From positions 12,963,579 to 13,027,578 of the forward strand of contig CM059975.1 in the NCBI GenBank assembly GCA_030490835.1: DNA of 64,000 bases, in the 5' to 3' direction. The DNA comes from Annona cherimola. Lineage: Eukaryota > Streptophyta > Magnoliopsida > Magnoliales > Annonaceae. The notes under the pieces are model-generated. The model did not search any database, was not told the origin of the DNA, and worked only from the letters and a program-made list of their open reading frames with translations. The position numbers and the translations under genes were made by a program. Positions 1-13,855 of this stretch are shown one piece after another. Numbering within the stretch: the stretch's first letter is position 1; each line of letters opens with the position of its first letter.

Positions 1-2616
1 TAGGTTTTTATCATTTTCTATGACAAAAGAACCAAATAAAGATATATATGTATCAAAAAATGGTAACTTTATTTATAGGTTAAATATACATAGAGTAATA
101 ATTTTGTAAAAAATGAAAATTAAAAAGTAGTCCATTGCATGGGTGCACTAAGGTTTTATCGACTAGTTAGAGTCCCTGTTGGGTAAAATGTTTTAGTGTT
201 AAAATGGTTTATCATCTCTTTACCATACACTTTTCAAAAAATAATGTGACATGTTAACTACTTAAGTATTTTATTTTTCATTTTATCATTGTATTCTAAT
301 TATCTTTCACAACTATATTTATTCTCACTTTATCACTATTATATTATATCTTTTTTAGCATTTTTAAAAATATTTTTTCCACTTTTCCATCCAAACTGCC
401 CACATTACTAAGCACATAAACATAGTACTTTGATTCCCCATGGTTAAAATAGCATGGGGCCAACTAATGTGGTCAATTGATGAGATCATGTTGAATTTTT
501 TAAAAAAATTATGCTTTTATACTCCTCATTTAGATAGGGCTGTGTATTTTTTAGAGAATTTTATTTTGTATATATCTAAGTTTTTTAGATTATTTTTTTT
601 CAAAGTAAATTCTTGAAAACTTTATATGAACTTATCTAAACAAGGATTACGGAAGCATTAAAAAAAATATGGAGTGCTACAGGCAGTTGACCGTTAGTAG
701 GCTAGGCTTTTTTTTTTTTTTTTTTTGGAAAAAGTTAGTAAGGTAGTTATGTGTTGACTTTCGCATTCCAATTCTCACTTTTGTAAAAGCGAGAAGGATG
801 GGGCATTAGCCAGGCCCTAAAATGAGGAAATAAAAAATATTAATAAATAAAAATAATTTGTCAATATATGAAATCTTTTAGAACTTTTAATTCGATATGT
901 ATGTGTATATATATACTTGGAATTTTTTGGTTACAATATACAAAAAAGGTTATTTCCAACACGATGAATTGTTTAATCTAACAGGATAACATTGTTGTAT
1001 AACAAACTAAGCATGGATTTTTTGTTTACATTTCAAAAAATAACATGGGTGGCTACAGAGTAATCATTTACACTTGTATGGACAGTGAGAAAGGGTTCAT
1101 TTGGTGAGGCCTAGATGTTGGAAAAATATTTTGTGGAAGAAATTTTAGAAAATGATGTGAATAATAATTAGAATATAATATAATCAGAGATAAAAATGTA
1201 AAAAATGATTATAATATAAAGAAAAGTATGATAGATAAGGAATTAAAATATTAAATCATATGAAAATATTAAATTAAATGAAAATGTGTATAGAAAGGAG
1301 TGGTCTATTACTTTCTACAAAATTTTGATTACACCAAACAGCTCCAAAATATATTAATGGATGTATTTTTTAAGAGAAAAATGTAAAATGAAGAATGGGA
1401 ATATAAAGTGAATATGAACGTGGTAAAACGGGAATAAGGAAAAAATAAATAAAGTATTATATGAAAAATAAAAGAAAACGATTGAAAAATATAAAAAATT
1501 ATTAAAACAAAGGCATAAAAATGAAAAAAGGAGAGTTGAGCATGGACTTTTGCAGACAAATTCTCTATTTTTTATTTTTCTCCGACAAACGTACCCATGT
1601 TTTTAAAATACACCGATGAGCATGAGTTATCTACAAATCCATTTACATAAATGAAACATTTTCGTGGTTTTAACTAAACTGGTTAAATACACTGATGGAT
1701 CACTCCCACGAAACGGCTGGTTAAGAAATATGGAGAATCCTGGAGGGCGTGTAGGGCACGGCGAGAGCGAGTAAAAAATAACAATGTGGGTCCTGGCACC
1801 TGTTACATAGACCCGCCTCCGCGGACGCTGCTATGGGCGGCTCGCGTCAAGCACACGCCAAGTAAGTGAACACGTGTCAATCTACGGCGACCTACCCAAC
1901 GTATTGAGGAACATTTTCTTCGTAGGACCGAAAATTCAAGGGGAAAAAACCATCCCACGGCAACGGCGGCAACGCGCGGGCGAAGGAGATACGTGGCGGC
2001 CCGCAATTCAAATTTTGAAGCCATTGGACGGATAGGCCATGTGATCATCCGTGCAAGTGATTCTCGTGGCCTGGTTGTACTCATCAACTACGGTTCACGA
2101 TCAGAGTTAGTGACAGAGAATAAATTATAGACGATCCAAGGTGGGTTGGATGCCACGGTCATGACCCATGACAGCCTACCTTCCAATCCCTGGCTCGCAT
2201 TGCAGGACAAGAGTACGATGCGTTGTTTCGTTATCCCTTAGGCAGCTTTTTTCAATACACAATTGATGGGATGAGATCCACGTTTTTCCCTTCTTTTTAC
2301 TAAATTTTTTTTTATGATTCGTCATATTAGTCATCCTCAATACAGTTTTTTCATTACTAATATTATTTTTATTCTTAATATAGTTTTTTTTTATTTTACA
2401 ATGCACAACGATTTACTCTCGTCAAAATCCCATTTTACGGAAGTATTTTGAACATGCTGGAAGCATACCTCTTGAGTTTGTAACAATCAGATTTTTTTTT
2501 TAATTTTTTTTATTTAACTAGACACTAAAAATCCACCAACCCATGTAAACTAAAGAATTAATTATCAGCCAATATGAGACCAAGCTAGTTAAATCATTTC
2601 CTTGTCGTTGACACTT
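1..2616. other. Gene-free AT-rich flank
   Basis: No ORF here has coding character. Most of the stretch is AT-rich with poly-T runs. From about 1740 to 2090 it becomes clearly richer in G+C and contains an ACGTG-core box (ACACGTGT near 1870), the sort of composition seen in plant promoters or CpG-rich low-copy DNA, but no transcript can be attached to it. A short reading frame on the minus strand at 1803-2087 has no recognisable domain and was not called. Confidence 0.5.
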
Positions 2617-2619
2617 TTA

Positions 2620-2879
2620 GGGATATTTAGGAATTGAGAAGTATGAGATGGAATCGTAAACCATGGTGTAGATGTTTTCTCATAGATAATTTAACAATTC
2701 GACAATTTTATTTTTTAAATTTTACCCATAGATTTTAATCAATTTTCTTTTCAAATATTTTATTTGTTCCTACTTTACTTATATTATTTCATATCAATCA
2801 TATAAATTTTAAAATATTCTATTTTCCACTCTCACATCGTCCTAAAATTCAACCGACTTCTCAATTTCTAAAAGTCCTC
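2620..2879. mobile_element. Tourist-like (PIF/Harbinger-type) MITE
   Basis: A 260-bp AT-rich element has inverted ends: GGGATATTTAGGAATTGAG on the left, matched imperfectly by the complement of the right end. It is flanked by TTA on both sides (2617-2619 and 2880-2882). A 3-bp TTA duplication is the signature of PIF/Harbinger non-autonomous elements. The right half (around 2760-2830) is similar to the interior of the element at 43629-43900, so both probably belong to one family. Confidence 0.6.
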
Positions 2880-2895
2880 TTAGGGTACACTTGAT

Positions 2896-3295
2896 GGAGG
2901 AGTGATTCTATTAGTCCGGGCTAAGTAAATGGCCCACTTAGCCCACCTCAAAAAACCTATTTAAAATAATTTTTTTTGTTTATTTCTTTATACACTTGTT
3001 TATCTAAGTGTATTTAACATATAGACCAAGTTTTACCATTTTTGGAAATGTGCATATATGTTTTTTAGATTTTTGAAAATAAGGGTATTTTAAATGCATA
3101 TATACACATAGATGTTTGAAAATCTCAAAAAAATAGATAAACATATTCAAAAATGGTAAAACTTGGTCTATATGTTAAATACACTTAGATAAACAAATAC
3201 ATGAAAAAAAAGTAAAAAAAAATATTGTAAATAGGTTTTTGGAAGTAGGCTAAGTAGACCATTTACTTAGCCCGGGCTAATAGAATCACTCCTCC
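2896..3295. mobile_element. 400-bp foldback MITE with 7-8 bp target duplication
   Basis: The element starts GGAGGAGTGATTCTATTAG and ends with the inverse complement CTAATAGAATCACTCCTCC, and the two halves remain complementary through most of its length, so a single strand would fold into one long hairpin. The flanks repeat ACTTGAT (2889-2895 and 3296-3302), or CACTTGAT if the terminal C is shared, which suits an hAT-type element. The arms carry the core motif also found in the elements near 4.5, 7.2, 22.2 and 57 kb. No ORF is present, so it is non-autonomous. Confidence 0.8.
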
Positions 3296-4465
3296 ACTTG
3301 ATGACAAGTATTTTGGTGTCATTTTGGGACGATGTGGGAAGCGTAAAAAGAAATATTTTGAAAATTATGTTAATGATACAAAATTATAAAAGTAAAGTTA
3401 GAATAAACAAGGTAATTATAAAAAAAACAATTGGAATATAGAGATAAAATTGAAAAAAAATAGAATTATTAGATAGTTAAATTATTTATAGGAAAATATG
3501 TAGTAGAGAAAAAAATCACAAGAAATAATAGATTTTAATTACTAGACGGAACCTTAATGAATATATATAGTAGAAAGTGAAAATGTGTAAAAAGTTTTTA
3601 GATTTGTGAGAGTAATGTAATATGATAGAGGTAAAAGCGAAAATAAATAAAATAATAGTATAAAAATATTGAAATATAAGAATACAAAATAAAAAGTAGA
3701 ATAATTAAGATATGATTGAAGTATTTTTACATCATATCAAAACTTGTAGTTTAGTTTTCCTCCTTCCCTACTTACTTCCCTGCATATACCCACGTCACAC
3801 TAGTTTCAAGGATAGAGCATGGAAAAGGCATGGAAAGGAGAAATGAATGCCAGGTCAAATCAATCCACCCACTACTGATGGTGCCAATTTCCTTGACCAT
3901 GTCATTAGCAAGCTGAGATCCTGTGACCCGTTCATGACTGCTGTATAAGTTGTTTTCGGTCTTGTGTGAATGGTCCATCATTCTTCCAAAAGGTGATATT
4001 GACCATTTCGTAAAAGTGGGTTTCACTATTGTTTTTTCAGGCGGATTAATGGGTTTCTCAAGTTTCAGGTTACATCCACATGACAATAAATCTTTTGGAT
4101 CGATTTGGAAAAGAATACATCTAAATATCAAACTAGTTTGAAAATGGAGTAGGCCGCTGGACTCATTTGATTTTGTGGGTCTCCATGTGAAGTGATCAGA
4201 TGGTCAGAGCCATCACCAGACTTCTGTATGCTTCGGATTCAACCGTCCAATTATTTTACGGCCATGTGTTTATGTGGATGACCAATATTGTCCATTTTGT
4301 AGGCTCTTGATTGACTAGCTTATGTGTTCATCTCGCTGGTATCATCTGTAACAAGCTAATGCTAACAAGCAAAACAAAAATATTTTAAGAAAATTTAAGG
4401 ATGATTTTCCCCTCCATAGGTACCATCTTTTTAGCTTTCTTCACTCTATCCATCAATAATTTCAA

Positions 4466-4882
4466 GCCGAATGATCTTTTCAGACCGGTCGGAAATCCGG
4501 TGATTTCCGACCGGTCCAAAAATTTATTTTTTTTTATTTTTTTTTGAAAAATAATTTTATAAACTTGTTAATCTAGTTATATTTAATTTATAAACCAAGT
4601 TTTAACATTTTTGGATATGTATATATATTTATTTTGGATTTTTAAATACAGGGATATTTAAGTCATTTTAAGAATATTTAAAATGACTTAAATACCCCTG
4701 TATTTAAAAATCCAAAATAAATATATATACATATCCAAAAATGATAAAACTTGGTTTATAAATTAAATATAACTAGATTAACAAGTTTATAAAATTATTT
4801 TCAAAAAAAAAATAAAAAAAATATATTTTTGGACCGGTCGGAAATCACCGGATTTCCGACCGGTTTGAAAAGATCGGTGCTC
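4466..4882. mobile_element. Near-perfect foldback MITE, 9-bp duplication
   Basis: A 417-bp element is flanked by TAATTTCAA (4457-4465 and 4883-4891). A 9-bp duplication points to a Mutator-like element. From 4473 to 4875 the two arms are inverted complements almost base for base; the outer 44 bases differ at one position and include two copies of the palindrome GACCGGTC. The loop is near 4672. Nothing is coded. The inner arms share the core motif of the 2896-3295 element although the termini are unrelated. Confidence 0.8.
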
Positions 4883-6060
4883 TAATTTCAAATCCATGTT
4901 ATATACGACTAAAAGAATGGTTGCCTAAAATGAAATTTGTTGTGGTGGCTAATGGGAATTAATCTCCCAGCATATAACTCGATTAGGCAATTAGACGTAA
5001 AAGCAGTTATAAAATATAAACAAAAATAAGATTACTAGAATACAATGAATAACACATCAACAAAAGTTGCACAATCGTTTTGGGTTACCAAAAGAACCTA
5101 AACAAAATGATAGAAAACTACAAATACAACTTAAAATATTGCGACAAATTTTAAAGAGAATGAAATTAAAGATGTTAAAATTAAAGAAAATATTGAATAA
5201 TAATACAAATATATGTTATACTCCTTAGGATTCTATATTGCCTCATTTATTGACTATGATTTGGTCTTATCAAGCTGCTAGCGACGGTGCAGAGTCTCGA
5301 TAGATATCCATATCTCATAGGTTCAACCTAAACGAGTTAGGCTTATTTTATAGGTCCTAGAGGCAAACTTTCTCAAAATATTTTATTAGTTTAGTCATAA
5401 TGCTTGGCTACTTTTTGCAAATTGGAGACTTTTATTGTAACTCTAGTGAATTCATCCGAACCCTTTTATGGTAAGGTGGCTAGATCTAGTAGTTATGATC
5501 TCATTAAGCAGCTTCTAATTGTTTTCCATCGACTCTTTCAAGGAAATATTCATGGAGTGTGTCTCGCTCATAGTAATTTAACCTTCTATCTCAGCTTTTA
5601 GGTCAGTTAACAAGAAAGGAGAATAATTAAGATAAGATAGGAAATGTATTACCGCTTGTTGAAGTTCAATGAAGGTGAGGAAGCACATTCTTTCATTTGT
5701 GGGAGAGCTTTTTAATTGGATGTCTTCTTTCCGGAATATTTTGTTTCACTCTTTCCTTTACTGATGAGGTCTTTACTTGTTACAATTGAGTGGAGCTCAG
5801 TAACTACACTATAAGCATGGCGATAGAGGGGTCACCTGGATTTAAAAAAATTATATCTCATAGAAGATGTCAAATGATAAAAGCTCAATTTAGCTAAGGA
5901 TTAGTCACAACCAAATCAAGATCTCAATCATGATTTCATCAAGAGAATTTAGTTGTTCACATAAGATTTTACGTGCAAGAGGTTCTTTTAAAGGACGTCT
6001 TATGCTTAGACGAGGTCTGAGGAGGAGATAGAAAGTTTCCTCATGAATAGCTTACTAAAA

Positions 6061-6205
6061 TTCTACTAATTTTCAAAAATAAAAATAAATATCTAAAATA
6101 TTCGAAAAATGATCAAAATTGATACATATGTTAAATATACTTAAATTAACAATTGTATAATTTTTTTTAAAAAAATAAGTTAAAGCATTCGGGTGAACTA
6201 TATCA
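6061..6205. repeat. Partial copy of the shared-core foldback family
   Basis: This stretch matches the right half of the element inside the HD-ZIP III intron at 22080-22310. Both have the core TACATATGTTAAATATACTT-type motif followed by a TTAACAATTGTATAA tract, and both close with a related GGGTG-containing end. Only one arm is recognisable, so it is probably a truncated or decayed copy. Confidence 0.5.
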
Positions 6206-7017
6206 GATCCCTTGAATTTCATATATGATAACGAAGGTTCATTCCTACACGGACATTCAGAATCCAAGTCAAATCCTAAGATCAATGGTTGTTGATGAGT
6301 GGTTATGCATGATAGCTATGAAAGACGGAGTTCTTGAATGTCAAAGAACAAGAACTCATTGAATTTTGAGGCTCTTCTTGTGGATGATGGATTCAAATTG
6401 AATGAGTTTCAAAAATTTTAGTTTAATTTTTTCCCGAGCAACATCTGAATTTGGAATTCATCAAGTTTTCATCTAATTTTAGAAAATTTGATGAAATTTT
6501 CAGCTTAAGTTAGGTTTTCTCCTCAAGCAGTATTCAAAGTGGGATTTTGAATTTGGATTTTGAAATCGGTGTTTCCCATTTCGGAGTTCGAATGAGGGAT
6601 TTTTCGGTTCCTATCTCATGCTCTTCGAATTTGTGCAATCCCATCTTATACTCATGCTTGAATTTCCAATTTTGAATGAGAGATTTAGATTTTTAATCGT
6701 CGATATGGTTATTTGGGATATGGGATTGAATATTCTAGTAGCCATGCCATTACTGTGGTTTTCCACTGGATTTATTTTCATTTAAAAATCAAATTCTCGA
6801 TTTGGATTTGAAGACAAATTCAAATTTATATTTTGAATAAGATTTTTTTTTTCCGTGTCATGTCATTTATGCTCTTCGCATCTGGTGATGGTCCGCACGT
6901 CTGTCACCCATTTCAGTTCTATTAAAGAAAATACTCAACTAGCTAATCTATGTTGGCCTTCTCAACTTCGACAGCAATCCGCAATTTGGATGGAGGTACT
7001 TTTGTTAATAGAAGAAG

Positions 7018-7416
7018 AGAAGTGATCTGGTTAGCCTGAAATTTGCTTAGTTCATTTCAAAAAATTCATTCAAAAAATATATATATATATATTTTTATTT
7101 ATCTAAATGTATTAAACGTATTACTATAAAAGTATATTTAACATATAAAGAACTTTTACCTTTTTTGGATACGTTTATATATTTTTTGATATTTTTAAAT
7201 GTAAGGATATTTTAAATACATATATACACATAAATATTTAAAATTTTCAAAAAATATATACATATATCCAAAATGATAAAACTTAGTTTATATATTAAAT
7301 ACATTTAGATAAACGGGTGTATGAAAAAGGTTAAAAAATTATTTTAAATTAATTCTTTAAGGTAGGCTAAGCCACCTACTTATTCAATCTGATAACAGGA
7401 TCATTCCTTATATAAA
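7018..7416. mobile_element. Diverged foldback MITE related to 2896-3295
   Basis: The left end (AGTGATCTGGTTAGCCTG) and the complement of the right end (AATGATCCTGTTATCAGATT) resemble each other and the ends of the 2896-3295 element. The core motif occurs in both orientations, near 7125-7200 and 7255-7330. The match is looser than in the two preceding elements, suggesting an older insertion. A further decayed relative may follow at about 7450-7790. Confidence 0.55.
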
Positions 7417-10039
7417 AATGAAAGTAGATCATATTAATGACATCTCACTTCTTCATGATAGAAAAGGAGTGTCATGGGTATACTTGCAACTAGTGTCAAA
7501 CTATGTGAAGTATTTATCATTTTTGAAACTAAGTAAATGTATGCGTAGTTATAACAAACTATGTAGGTATATTAACAAATTATCAAAATTTACTTAAACA
7601 CTTACAAAACTATTGATTTTTGAAATTGAGAAAAATATATATACATGTCCAAAAATTACAAATTTTGATATATGAATGAAATTCTCTTGAACTCAACTTA
7701 TAAGAAAAAGTCAAAAAAAATAAAAAATGTATATGCCCTTAGGCTAACTGGAGTTCCTTTTAGCCTGTTCTAAGGAAATCATTACCCACACTTAAGCGAC
7801 TTACACGTTTTATTAATTAAAATGAGAAAAATTATCTATGAGGCTATCCAAATTGAATTAATTGAGTTTTGAAGGCAGCGGTGAAAATGGATCATCTAGA
7901 TAAAGGGACGACCTGGAGAATTAATTGCGTGTCCAAGACTCTAAATTCACCTAATTGGACAGTAACAGCCGTATGATCATTCGATTTTATTGTTTGAAAT
8001 ACGATGTCAATTGTTAAATCAGCCAGCTATACATGAACCCTTCATTTTTTTTTTTCATTTCCTTTGAAATAATGTGGTGAATTTCTTTTGCTTGATGGAT
8101 ATTATTTCATGATTGACCGATGTTTGGAGTCTCTTACTTGATTCACGCACCTGGTGTGCGAGGTAATAATAAGAAGAATTCATTTTCATGCATGGTGACA
8201 TTGAAGCATTCGATGCATAAGCATTCCTTCTATTGCAGAATTTCCGCTTCTACAAGCTTTACTCTTATATCACCTATTGGGCTTTTCCCACCTAGCTTGA
8301 TGAGTTGTAATTAATCTTTACTTATAATGTTATATTTTTTCTATTTTATATTACACATCAAGCTTATAAAACTTTATAAATTTCTATATTAAATTACATC
8401 ATTAAACAAGGAGACCCACCTCCTCACACAAGAGACTTGCATCTCTCACGCACCCACGAGTAAAGGCGCAACTCGGGCTCATGAAATTGTGGTTCACTTT
8501 AACTCTAACACTAGTCCTATTTATAAAATATTAATCCTCTAACCATATTTTTAAAATTTGAATTCGGGTTGAAATTTATATTAATGAATTTACATTTTAA
8601 TTAAGAGTGATAAGTTTAAAATTTCATATAAATATATAATAATAACAAATTATGTAAGTAAATATAATAATATGTAGTCAAACTATATACTTTTAAAAAA
8701 TATAATAATATAAAGTACATTTTTAGAAAAAAATTAACATAAAAAACAAGATAAAGGAAGAAAATTAATGGATTTAAAGATAAATTATAGAAATAAAAGA
8801 TAAATGAAAATGAAAATAATATACTTCATTTATAATATAATTATAATATATCAAACACGTATTCAAATATAGACATAAATAACATAAAATACACAAAATC
8901 TAAAGAAATATTATTTAAATATGTTGTATATAATATATTTTATAATAAATAACAAATGGAAAATTGGGCTCAAGTTCACTTGAACCCTAATTCTGTCATA
9001 TTTATAAACCAGATTTCTCGGTTTTGAGTTGTAAAAAACAAGTTTGGAAATTGAGTTCAGGCTTGACTCAGCCCAAGTTACACCTCTACCCACGAGGGAT
9101 GACATACTCATTGGGGGTGAAGAGAGAGATTAAGCCCCTAACAAGGATGTGGCATGCTGGCGTCCTCACCAACTCCATTTATGATATTGTATTATTTATA
9201 TTTTCATAAAAACTCGGTTACTTATTCAGTATTATTGGATATAACTCTATCTATAAATGTGTAAAATCAATGTAATAAAATAATTTTGAGTTGAATATTA
9301 ATTTTAAAGTTTTGTTTTTACAATTTGTTTAAATTTCATTACTTTGTGGATAAATAATTTTATAAAATATTCATAAAAAATATTATTATGTTCTAATGCA
9401 TATGAATGAAGTTCAGTATTTTTCTAAATTTACACATAATATATATTTTTAAGAAAACGTGGCCATGCATATATCTTTGATTTGGATAAAACATAGTCTC
9501 TTGATCAAAAATTGATATTAAATATAATAGATAGAACATATTTTTAATCAATAATCATGGTTATAAAAATATAAAGTTACATAAAACTATCTCCCCTTTA
9601 TTTATTATATGTCATATTGCCTTAAGATATTTGCCTTTAAGATGTTTATAGTGTTCCACGGGCTTTATGAGTTTTATAATTAATTGGGTTTATTAAAATA
9701 AATTTCATTAAGGGCGGGCTTGATAAGAGGTAATAAAAAATTGGGAATTTTTTTTAATGAAAGTGTGTTTAATATAATAAAGTTAATAATTAGAAGTAAA
9801 GAAAATAAAGATGAAATAAATAAGATAATTGTATGAAAAATATGAAGAAATATTGGCAACGTAAAAGCAATAATAAAAATAGAATAATTAGGTAGTTCAA
9901 ATGTTAAATTATGTAAAAAATGTTTGAAGAAAGAGAGAAATTTTTTTCTTTTATCAAATGCCAATTTGACCCTAATCGAAAATATTTCAAATTTCACGTC
10001 TTCTTTTATACTTTTTGAGTCCTAATGCAGTGCAGTTAG

Positions 10040-10515
10040 GTGGGCTTGAGTGTAATCACCTATTTTTTTAAATTTTTAAAATTTTCAAATTTTTTTTATA
10101 CCATAGTTAATCTAAGTATTTTTAACATGTGTCATCAGCTGTATGGGCTGGTGGTAACACTGTGTGCCTCTCTCATGTGAGGTTGGGTGTTCGAATGTCC
10201 TCCTTCTTGTTCATATATAACACCAATAAAAAAGTATTTTTAACATGTGTATCAAGTTTTACCATTTTTGGAGATTTATAGATATTTTTTTAGATTTTTT
10301 AAAATTAGTGACATTTTCGTAATTTATGAATTAAGAAAATGCTATTGATTTTCAAAAATCCAAAAAATTTACAAAAATTTAAAAATAGTAAAACTCAATG
10401 TACATGTTAAATACATTTATATTAATAATTGTATAAAAAAATTTGAAAAAAATTAGAAAGATAAATTAAGTATACCTGGATGCATTGAAGCTAAGTGAAC
10501 TCAGTGCATTTTGTA
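10040..10515. mobile_element. Foldback MITE split by a SINE
   Basis: The arms at about 10060-10131 and 10250-10320 versus 10340-10470 carry the shared core motif in inverted orientation. The left arm is interrupted at 10131 by the 100-bp SINE described separately. With the insert and one copy of its duplication removed, the arm reads straight through and matches its relatives. Confidence 0.6.
10132..10231 (+). mobile_element. Short tRNA-derived SINE with 18-bp target duplication
   Basis: A 100-bp insert is bounded by a perfect 18-bp direct repeat, AAGTATTTTTAACATGTG (10114-10131 and 10232-10249). It contains a pol III A-box-like stretch (TATGGGCTGGTGGTAA) and a B-box-like stretch (GGTGTTCGAATGTCC) at tRNA-like spacing, and ends in an A-rich tail (CCAATAAAAA). 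These features together define a tRNA-derived SINE. It is inserted in the arm of an older foldback MITE. Confidence 0.8.
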
Positions 10516-13289
10516 AATGACTTGATATTTTAGTTACCTAACTTTCATTTTTTTTATTATTATACTCACATACCAATTCCTTTTTGCACGTTTTAATATA
10601 ATTATCTTATCTATTATATTCACATTCAGATTATTCTTAATTATCATTCCTATTATATTATATCACCCGCACACTTTTAACTTTGTTTTTTTCTTTTTTT
10701 TGCTTCCCAATGAACCCTTGGCGAAAATCATTCTAGGTGCCATGGCAACCAAAATGGTTGCTAAAAGTAGTCTAAGAATTAATCAATATTTTTCCAAACC
10801 GAACCCTTAGTTGGACTGTTTTTATTTTCAGTTCAGGCACAAACTTTGCTTTCAACTATTTAAAACCTGATGTCGGCAAAGGATATAATTATTTTAAATT
10901 TATTATCTAAAAATCATAAAATATGGATAATTGCATATTACAGACAAGATTAGCTACTGATGGCGGCTAATAAAGACTTTTTCGTTGCTTGCAGTGACGT
11001 CTGCTCCATTCATTTGATTTTAACGGTGAATGACACACCTTTGCTCCTTCTAAAATGTTTCTATCTGGATTCTTCCTGGACAGGTATTTCTACCAAACAC
11101 AGTACTATAAACACCTCACGTAATTGACTGGCCAAACCATTCGATCCCTCGCTTCTGTAACCAGTATTGCCCTTTTACGTATGCACAAGGCAATCTTCTC
11201 TCATGCAGATCACAGCATGGGCAGCTGACGGGGAATTGCAAAATTTATAACAAGCCAGAACGTTTTCATGCAAAAGTTGCAAAATGCAAATGGATGGTGT
11301 TCGAGAACTTCACTTGCATCGCCTTCCCGTAGGAATTAATCGTGAGTTCCAACTTCCAACTCCCACGCCTCAATAAATAAATAAACATATCTTATATATA
11401 TTAGCTACCTAAACTGATTAATTTATGCATTCAAAAGGTTGAGCAAGGAATTCCGCGGGATAAGCATTAGCGGTGCTGGTTTAAATAAACAAATACTTGT
11501 AGGTCATCTAAAGTGGAATTTTAGAGCCTACCGGCTAAAAAAGAAGCCTTTTCAATAAACAAATATGAAACATGGCAATGAAGAGACTATCACTATCATT
11601 AAAAAACCCAAAACGAAAATCTTGATCATGGTTCGCAGGAGTGTCTGCCCAGCACCGCAAGTCGCCGTGGCTTTCCCTGCACTGGGTCATCCAAAGTGAA
11701 GGGCAGGTTAGAAATGAAAGGAGAATGTAACGATGTGTATTATGAAAGGATAAAATTATATTAGGATATAAAAAGTTGTATTGAAAATTAAAAATCCGTC
11801 TTACGAATGAGAATATACATTTTATTTAAAGATTTTAATCCACTAAAACACTATTTGCTGTGTCAAACTAGCATTTTAAACTATGACTGTGTCTGGGAAG
11901 TGATAAAACTTTTGATTAAAAGATTTTGGTGTAAAAGTTATAAAATAATAGGATACAATAGGGACAATTATGAGTATTAAAGAGAATAATGTTAAAATAA
12001 ATAGGTTAGTTATGATTGATTGTGTAGAAATGATTGAAATGGATAATTGTATGGAAAGATGTGAAGACTAATTTAAAAATAAAATAGTTCTAAAGAATGA
12101 AAAGTTTTAAATGTAAACAAGCACATCCTAATATTAGACTGCCCCATTTTGTGAAATTTACGTTAATTTGTTTATTTGACAGTCATCTGGATTCAGATTG
12201 ATTTCTTAGTCGGTCATTTCCTTCAAATAGTACTAGGTTGATGTTTATATTCTCAAATACCTCCACTTTTCAAGGGACATTGCAAAATTACCCATCCGCA
12301 TTCAGTGGGTTTCGAAACCACACCAACATTATATTTGTCTTTGGCGTGTATCATCGAGGCAATGCCCTTGTGGCAATTGACAGGTGATTTTAATTCGTTT
12401 ATGTCTTCAAAGGTTAATACAAATTTTAGTTTGGTTTGACAATAGGGAAAGGGAGATTTTTTCTATCATTTATGAAAAGTAAAGTAATAGAAAAATAAAA
12501 TAAAAATTAGATTAAAGAAGAAGATAATAATTAATATATCAAATAGAATATTGAAATATAAACTGAAAGCAAAGTAGGGAGCAAATAGTATGTCTCATGA
12601 GTAGTGTTGGCCTTATTGATAAATTTTCAATCACATGCAGAAATAAAATTGAATTTATTGGGGATGATATCGTTTTTCTTAAAACTTTTTGGCAAAATAG
12701 AAAATAAGATAAAATTGTAATAAATAAAAAATACGTATAAAAATAAATTTATATTAAAAATATATGACCATGCTAATATTGAAGTATGAATGATATGTAA
12801 ATATTATCTTAATAATTACTAAAAATCTGTCTAAATTTTCGAATTCAACCGACGTAAAGTGGTCTTTCTTTCAAAATTTTCACATGTAAAAGTGATATAC
12901 TTTGGTTGTCCAATTAAATTGGTAACTACCTAAAAACAAGAAGTTTACTAATCGCGATTATAGATCTACATCCTACTTCATAAAAAAAAATCTACATCCT
13001 AGAAAACTTGAACGATGTATGAAATGTTTTTAAAATTCATAAAATGTTTCAAAAATATTAGTCATTGATTTCGAAAAATGTGTCTCAAAGAGGAATATAT
13101 TATATATGTCTTTTTGTTTTACAACGCAAATGTACTCGATAATTAAAAGCATTAGAACACAAGACAAAATCGAAATTTGTAGAAAGTATAAGCATGTATG
13201 GTTTGTATGCACGCGGACGCTGCTCTGGGCGAAGATCTGTTGCACGGAAAATCTGTTGCATGGAAAGGCAAAAGGTGGCTTGTGAAGGG

Positions 13290-13855
13290 GTGTTAATGGT
13301 TATATTTCAATCCGCCAGCTTATTTTGTTAACCTCTTTATAAATAGGTTTGTTCGAAATTTTTAAATAAATGCATTATGATCAGTTAACTTGTCTAATCA
13401 TTTAATTAAATAAATAGATTAGGATTAAAATTTTATAACTAATCAACCCATTTAGTAATTAATTTAACCTGTTAAAGTATAATATATATAAATGTAAATT
13501 TTTTAGTTATTTTCCTTCGCTGAGTTTTCCTCCTGCCATTTAATTTTTTTATTTTTTGTAGCTGTCATAATTTCGTTTTTTCGTCACTGTCCTATTTTCA
13601 TTTAACCTATGCTGAAAACATCATCTCGTATTTCCTGCTACATTATCGTCTATCGAAATTTAGACGTTCAGGTTATCTGCTATACAACTTGTTAATAATC
13701 CGCAAAACCGTTTATTAAGTGAGTTGTAAATAGGTTAGAGTTGAAGTTTTTTAAATGAGTTAATAAATAAATTAGGATTCAAATATTTTAAATGAGCTAT
13801 GAATAAGATTAACCTTCCATTAGCGCAACCTTGTCCGTTTTGTTAACGACCATTA
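13290..13855. repeat. Decayed hAT-like element related to 55704-56323
   Basis: The left edge (GGGGTGTTAATGGTTATA) and right edge (TTGTTAACGACCATTAG) resemble the ends of the hAT-type element at 55704-56323. The interior likewise repeats short GGTTAA/GTTAAT-type words. No clean 8-bp duplication is visible, so the boundaries are approximate. Confidence 0.4.

Larger units (their letters stand above)
5000..13030. other. Repeat-rich, gene-free stretch
   Basis: Apart from the elements listed separately, this is AT-rich DNA with short decayed repeats. About 11885-12130 resembles the GGGTGTGTTTGG family of 14.0-14.5 kb. About 10945-11350 is a lower-repeat island without a readable gene. No ORF over 110 codons has coding composition. 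Confidence 0.45.
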
